Assembly (NCBI GenBank): GCA_027435495.1
Contig: DAHZZC010000511.1
Span: 1 to 10,968, forward strand
Length of the DNA stretch: 10,968 nucleotides
Reading direction: 5' to 3'
Source of the DNA: Planctomycetales bacterium
GTDB taxonomy: Bacteria > Planctomycetota > Planctomycetia > Isosphaerales > Isosphaeraceae
The notes below the pieces were generated by a model that saw only the letters and a list, made by a program, of their open reading frames with translations, searched no databases and had not been told where the DNA came from. This document shows positions 7,984 to 10,968 of this stretch, piece after piece. A program made the translations under genes and the position numbers. Numbering within the stretch: the first letter of the stretch is position 1; each line of letters opens with the position of its first letter.

Positions 7984-8012
7984 CCGATAGGTATTCGACA
8001 CTCGGATCATGA
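7984..8012 (-). promoter_or_regulatory. Possible promoter of the barrel gene
   Basis: By position relative to the 13-bp element, the -35 slot is TCATGA (8012-8007) and the -10 slot is TATCGG (7989-7984), 17 nt apart, matching the geometry at the decahaem promoter. Both hexamers are weak, so an activator would be needed. The leader would be about 200 nt. A guess from parallel layout rather than a strong motif. Confidence 0.3.
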
Positions 8013-8015
8013 TCC
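8004..8015. promoter_or_regulatory. 12-bp perfect palindrome GGATCATGATCC, candidate operator
   Basis: A perfect dyad without spacer, overlapping the putative -35 slot of the barrel gene promoter and abutting the 13-bp element. Such dyads are typical sites for dimeric repressors. No known consensus is recognised. Confidence 0.35.
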
Positions 8016-8017
8016 TT

Positions 8018-8030
8018 CTTGCCATCGAGA
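8018..8030 (-). repeat. 13-bp element TCTCGATGGCAAG, copy 2
   Basis: Identical to 5671-5683 and in the same orientation towards the minus-strand genes. Both copies are followed downstream, on that strand, by GATCCGA and then an ATA-containing A/T-rich patch. This suggests a longer diverged shared promoter segment. Confidence 0.5.
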
Positions 8031-8035
8031 GTCAG

Positions 8036-8046
8036 GATCGGCCTGA
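8036..8046 (-). repeat. 11-bp inverted repeat, right arm
   Basis: GATCGGCCTGA on the plus strand is the reverse complement of 7878-7888. It also ends a local dyad, TCAGG-atcgg-CCTGA (8032-8046), lying next to the 13-bp element and just upstream of a possible extended -10. Confidence 0.35.
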
Positions 8047-8049
8047 ATC

Positions 8050-8058
8050 TGGTAAAAC
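8050..8058 (+). promoter_or_regulatory. Possible extended -10 promoter of the HbpS-like gene
   Basis: TGG followed by TAAAAC (8053-8058) fits a TGN-extended -10 with 4 of 6 matches to TATAAT. No convincing -35 is present 16-18 nt upstream, where the TCAGG-CCTGA dyad lies instead. It would give a leader of about 185 nt. Weak evidence. Confidence 0.25.
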
Positions 8059-8165
8059 TTGAGGATTGTGCTGGTTCTGCCTGTTGCGAAGATGCTCGCG
8101 ATGGCGCCAGGTTTAAGGAAAATCCTGAATTCGACGGACAAGGGGGGCCGATCTGAGAGAGCAGA

Positions 8166-8248
8166 CGAGGGGCCGTGGAGGGCCCTCGCCGACCGGCAAG
8201 GAGGCCGGCGGGACCACAACCCTCATCAACTGGGGGCGACGAATCGCC
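8166..8248 (+). promoter_or_regulatory. Structured leader with three tandem hairpins before the HbpS-like start
   Basis: Hairpin 1 (8166-8188): CGAGGGGCC and GGCCCTCG pair over 8 bp with one bulged G and a 6-nt loop. Hairpin 2 (8193-8208): CCGGC and GCCGG enclose AAGGAG, a Shine-Dalgarno-like sequence in the loop that is too far (45 nt) from the ATG to serve it. Hairpin 3 (8235-8248): GGCGA and TCGCC with loop CGAA end directly at the ATG and hide the only nearby G-rich ribosome contact. A translational control element is possible; no known riboswitch class is recognised. Confidence 0.35.
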
Positions 8249-10411
8249 ATGGGATGGTGGAATTCCGGGGAGAGCCGTGCGGGTCGGCCGCGAAGTCGCG
8301 CCGTCGCCTTCGACGTCTCGGCTGCCGTCGAGGGACTCGAGTCGCGGCTCATGCTCTCGACCACCCGTCACGCCCCGACCGCTCTGCCGGCCGCCGCCGA
8401 CGTTTCGAAGGCTGTCGCCAGCGGCTCGCTGATCGCGCCGGGCGTTCATGGATATGATCCAACCAACCCTGATAATCCCGCTGCGCCACCGCTCCCCAGC
8501 CAGGTCCTCACCACCCAGGATGTGCAGACTCTCCTCCAGCGAGCCGCCGCCGCGTCGAGCCTCAATAACGCGATCATCGCCGTGACCGACCGCAACGGGA
8601 CCATCCTCGGAGTTCGTGTCGAGAGCGGCGTGGCGCCCCAGATTACCCAGAACAAGACCAACCTTGTCTTCGCGATCGATGGTGCCGTCTCGCTGGCCCG
8701 GACCGGGGCCTATTTCGCGAACGACGCCGGTCCGCTCACCTCGCGGACCGTCCAGGACATCAGTCAGACGACGATCCTCCAGCGCGAGGTTCAGTCGAAC
8801 CCGGATGTCCCCTATTTGAACGGTGCCTCGACGGTCTACGGGCCGGGCTTCGTGGCCCCGGTTGGCCTGAAGGGGCACTTCCCGCCCGGATTCCAGTTCC
8901 AGCCGCAGGTCGACCTGTATGATATCGAGGCGACCAACCGCGACGTGATCAGCAACGCGACCGGAACGCGGTTCAACGTCCCCTCGCAGTACATTCCGCC
9001 CGGCGGCAATCTGGTGGCGCCTGAGTCTTACGGCGTGGTCACGGGGATGCTGCCGACCGCCCAGTCGCGCGGGGTCGCGACGCTTCCCGGCGGTATCCCG
9101 CTTTACAAAAAGCAGCCCAACGGCAGTTTTGCCCTCGTCGGCGGGATCGGCGTTTTCTTCCCAGGGACGACCGGCTATGCGACCGCCGAGAACTCGACGC
9201 TCAACACGCCGGCGCTCCGGAACCACCACAAGGCCGATCTCTCGCAGGTGGCCGAGTACATGGCGTTTGTCGCGGCTGGCGGCAGTTCTCAGGCTGGTGT
9301 GCCGTTCAACGGCCCGATCAATGGGGCCCCGGCGCTGCCGAACTTCACCCTGCCGTTCGGCCGGATCGACCTGGTCGGGATCACGCTGAACATCTACGGC
9401 GGCGGCGGGTTGCAGGGGGTCAAGCGGCTGCTGACCGTCGGCGAGAAGCTTCACCCCGGCAACCCGAACGACGGGACAAACTACCCGGTTGACCCCGCTG
9501 GCGACACGCTCCTGCCCGGCAAGGGCGTTCCGTATGGCTGGCTGGTCACGCCCCACGCCGGGACCGGCCTGACCGCGGCCGACGTCCAGGCAATCATCGC
9601 TCGGGGTATCGCCGACGCCAAAATCACCCGCGCCCAGATCCGCGTCCCGTTCAACCAGACGGCCCGAATGGTCTTCGCCGTCAGCGACCTCAACGGCAAC
9701 ATCCTGGGACTCTACCGGATGCCCGACGCCACCTATTTCTCGATCAATGTCGCCGTCTCGAAAGCGCGTAACGTCGCGTATTACGACAACCCGCAGGCGC
9801 TCCAGCCGATCGACCGGATCCGCGGCATCCCCCGCGGCCAGGCCCTCACCGCCCGGACGTTCCGCTACCTCTCGCTCCCGTACTTCCCCGAGGGCATTGA
9901 CGCCTTCCCGCCCGGCCCCAGAATCTATCCGCCCGGCCCAGGCTCGGTCCTGATCAACTCGGGCGCGACCATCTACGGAACCAACGCCGGACCGCCCGTC
10001 CCCGCGGGGAACTTCCAGACCATCCAGGGCTATAACGACTTTCACCCCAACACCAACTTCCACGATCCCAGTAACCTGGCCAACCAGAGTGGCGTCGTTC
10101 TCTTCCCGGGCAGTGCGCCCCTGTACAAAAACATCACCAATCCGAACGGGACGACGACCCGACAGATCGTCGGCGGTCTGGGGGCCAGCGGCGACGGCGT
10201 CTTCCAGGACGACGACATCACGGCGACGGCGGCGCTCGCTTTCGCTCCTCCGGCGACGAAGCGGGCCGATTTCGTCAAGCTGCGGAATGTCCGCCTGCCG
10301 ATGTTCAAGTTCAACCGCAATCCGCACGTCCCGATCGGCGGGCCGGTGATCCAGGAGCAGTCGGCCTTGCCGCTGCCGATTCCCACCGGCCTCAAGCTGA
10401 AGAAGCCCTGA
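8249..10411 (+). CDS. Exported protein with two HbpS/GlcG-like haem-binding domains and LEPR-xLL leader
   Basis: A 720-residue protein. Residues 21-37 (FDVSAAVEGLESRLMLS) match the LEPR-xLL N-terminal leader of planctomycete exported proteins. Two HbpS/GlcG-type domains follow. Domain 1 starts at LTTQDVQTLLQRAA (88) and closes near 340; domain 2 starts at LTAADVQAIIARG (441) and closes near 665. Each has the family's AVTDRNGTILG-like strand (111 and 478), the V-S-x-AR helix (148 and 503) and the LTSRT/LTART turn (163 and 533). Each also holds an unusual insert of about 70-90 residues before the GG-PLYK strand. Domain 2 keeps the VGGLGASGDG-DDD end, which domain 1 has lost. HbpS-like proteins bind haem or related ligands outside the cytoplasm, but ligand binding here is inferred. 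No other start codon lies in frame after the TGA at 8126, so ATG 8249 is the only reasonable start despite a poor ribosome binding site. Confidence 0.85.
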   Translation: MGWWNSGESRAGRPRSRAVAFDVSAAVEGLESRLMLSTTRHAPTALPAAADVSKAVASGSLIAPGVHGYDPTNPDNPAAPPLPSQVLTTQDVQTLLQRAAAASSLNNAIIAVTDRNGTILGVRVESGVAPQITQNKTNLVFAIDGAVSLARTGAYFANDAGPLTSRTVQDISQTTILQREVQSNPDVPYLNGASTVYGPGFVAPVGLKGHFPPGFQFQPQVDLYDIEATNRDVISNATGTRFNVPSQYIPPGGNLVAPESYGVVTGMLPTAQSRGVATLPGGIPLYKKQPNGSFALVGGIGVFFPGTTGYATAENSTLNTPALRNHHKADLSQVAEYMAFVAAGGSSQAGVPFNGPINGAPALPNFTLPFGRIDLVGITLNIYGGGGLQGVKRLLTVGEKLHPGNPNDGTNYPVDPAGDTLLPGKGVPYGWLVTPHAGTGLTAADVQAIIARGIADAKITRAQIRVPFNQTARMVFAVSDLNGNILGLYRMPDATYFSINVAVSKARNVAYYDNPQALQPIDRIRGIPRGQALTARTFRYLSLPYFPEGIDAFPPGPRIYPPGPGSVLINSGATIYGTNAGPPVPAGNFQTIQGYNDFHPNTNFHDPSNLANQSGVVLFPGSAPLYKNITNPNGTTTRQIVGGLGASGDGVFQDDDITATAALAFAPPATKRADFVKLRNVRLPMFKFNRNPHVPIGGPVIQEQSALPLPIPTGLKLKKP
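8309..8359 (+). other. LEPR-xLL-type leader motif
   Basis: Residues 21-37 carry VEGLESRLMLS, a variant (ESR for EPR) of the LEPRxLLS leader seen at the start of many planctomycete surface or secreted proteins. It follows an Arg-rich start. It supports both export and the lineage assignment. Confidence 0.7.
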
Positions 10412-10421
10412 AGCCGAAGGG

Positions 10422-10441
10422 CCTGGATCGACGATCCCAGG
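10422..10441 (+). other. Hairpin after the HbpS-like gene
   Basis: CCTGGATC and GATCCCAGG pair over 8 bp with one bulged C and a GAC loop, 11 nt after the stop. No U-tract follows (TGGGGCGG), so it is not a classical intrinsic terminator. It could stabilise the 3' end or weaken read-through into the next gene. The rest of the 109-bp gap shows only the GGAGG of that gene. Confidence 0.35.
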
Positions 10442-10520
10442 TGGGGCGGTTTCGGATCGTTCGTCGACGGGCGACCGGCGATCCCCCGACGACCGGCCGC
10501 CGCCCGGAGGAACCGGATCG

Positions 10521-10968
10521 ATGCGAGCGTCGTGGCGATGGCGAATGGTGGCGGGCCTCGCGGCGATGGCGGCCGTCTCGACGACGGCGGCCCAGGCTCA
10601 GGATGAGGAATCCAGGCCGCATCCCTTTCAGGTCTTCAAGCGGTATCATCTCAACAAGGAAGGCAAGCCGGTTCGGGGAAAGCCGCGCGACATCCCCTAT
10701 ACTTTCGATCGGGCCGGCCATCCTCAGATGCTTGCCGAGCGCACCGCCCCCTCGAACACACCCAACGGGATCGGCTACTACGTCGGCGGAAGTGTCCCGT
10801 TTTACCTCCGGCACAAGCCCCGGTTCGAGGGAGCCCATCGCGCTCCCGATGACGGGACCTGGGGCTGGGACGAGACCGGCGGGTTTCATCTTCGACACCG
10901 GAACATCCTCGGCTACTCGCACGGCCTGCGTTATCAGGGCGGCGGCGGCGCGTATCGGACGGATGGCC
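10521..10968 (+). CDS. Unrecognised secreted protein, 3' end outside the window
   Basis: 149 codons are visible and remain open to the right edge. The start is ATG 10521 with GGAGG at 10506-10510, 10 nt upstream. Residues 1-27 form a clear Sec signal peptide: Arg/Trp-rich n-region, core MVAGLAAMAAVSTTAAQA, cleavage probably after AQA and before QDEE. The mature part is rich in Gly, His, Arg and Tyr (NTPNGIGYYVGGSVPFYL, GYSHGLRYQGGGGAYRTDG). It has no cysteine or haem motif so far. I do not recognise the family. It follows the HbpS-like gene by 109 bp on the same strand and may be co-transcribed with it. Confidence 0.8.
   Translation, partial: MRASWRWRMVAGLAAMAAVSTTAAQAQDEESRPHPFQVFKRYHLNKEGKPVRGKPRDIPYTFDRAGHPQMLAERTAPSNTPNGIGYYVGGSVPFYLRHKPRFEGAHRAPDDGTWGWDETGGFHLRHRNILGYSHGLRYQGGGGAYRTDG

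Larger units (their letters stand above)
7775..8248. other. Divergent intergenic region between barrel gene and HbpS-like gene
   Basis: 474 bp with no supportable gene. It is less GC-rich in the middle (about 7985-8140). It must carry the promoters for both flanking genes. It contains a leader hairpin (7840-7855), an 11-bp inverted repeat pair (7878-7888 and 8036-8046), a 12-bp palindrome (8004-8015), the second copy of the 13-bp element (8018-8030), and three hairpins before the HbpS-like start (8166-8248). Confidence 0.65.

Noticed and set aside
8064..8090. Sigma54-like site around TGGTTCTGCCTGTTGC
   Set aside because: The GG and GC doublets are 11 nt apart instead of the required 10, and the other conserved bases do not fit.
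8198..8204. AAGGAGG as ribosome binding site of a start before 8249
   Set aside because: No ATG, GTG or TTG lies at a suitable distance in any useful frame. The HbpS-like frame has no such start between the TGA at 8126 and ATG 8249.
7871..10327. 818-codon open frame on the minus strand opposite the HbpS-like gene
   Set aside because: Its product is Arg/Gly/Val/Asp-rich with no domain pattern, as expected for the reverse of GC-rich coding DNA. The plus-strand frame has clear repeated domains and a leader motif.

Overview
The window reads as a high-GC bacterial chromosome segment, most likely from a planctomycete of the Isosphaeraceae kind. The best lineage clue is the N-terminal VEGLESRLMLS motif in the gene at 8249, which matches the LEPR-xLL leader typical of planctomycete exported proteins. 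GC-rich codon use and the secreted multihaem proteins fit, but no rRNA or marker gene is present, so the assignment is an inference. All five genes encode proteins that appear to be exported. There is no tRNA, rRNA, CRISPR array or mobile element that I can see.

Layout. (1) 1-1497, plus strand: the 3' part of a five-haem cytochrome c gene that runs off the left edge. (2) 1488-5570, minus strand: a 1360-residue exported cytochrome with ten haem-attachment motifs, followed by a C-terminal LVIVD-type beta-propeller. Its stop codon overlaps that of gene 1 tail to tail. (3) 5726-7774, minus strand: a 682-residue outer-membrane beta-barrel protein, upstream of and co-directional with the decahaem gene. 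(4) 7775-8248: a 474-bp divergent intergenic region rich in palindromes and hairpins. (5) 8249-10411, plus strand: an exported protein with two HbpS/GlcG-like haem-binding domains. (6) 10521-10968, plus strand: the start of an unrecognised secreted protein cut by the right edge.

How they may work together. The barrel and the decahaem-propeller protein look like a two-gene unit. The pentahaem cytochrome and the HbpS-like protein are neighbours with a haem theme. The simplest reading is an envelope redox module: the barrel in the outer membrane, the multihaem proteins in the periplasm or at the surface, and the HbpS-like protein binding haem or a related small molecule outside the cytoplasm. 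This is a hypothesis from gene content. The decahaem protein is not built like the compact MtrA-type wires. A 13-bp sequence is shared by the intergenic regions upstream of the decahaem gene and upstream of the barrel gene. It sits at the same distance from a -10-like hexamer in both, which suggests a common regulator.
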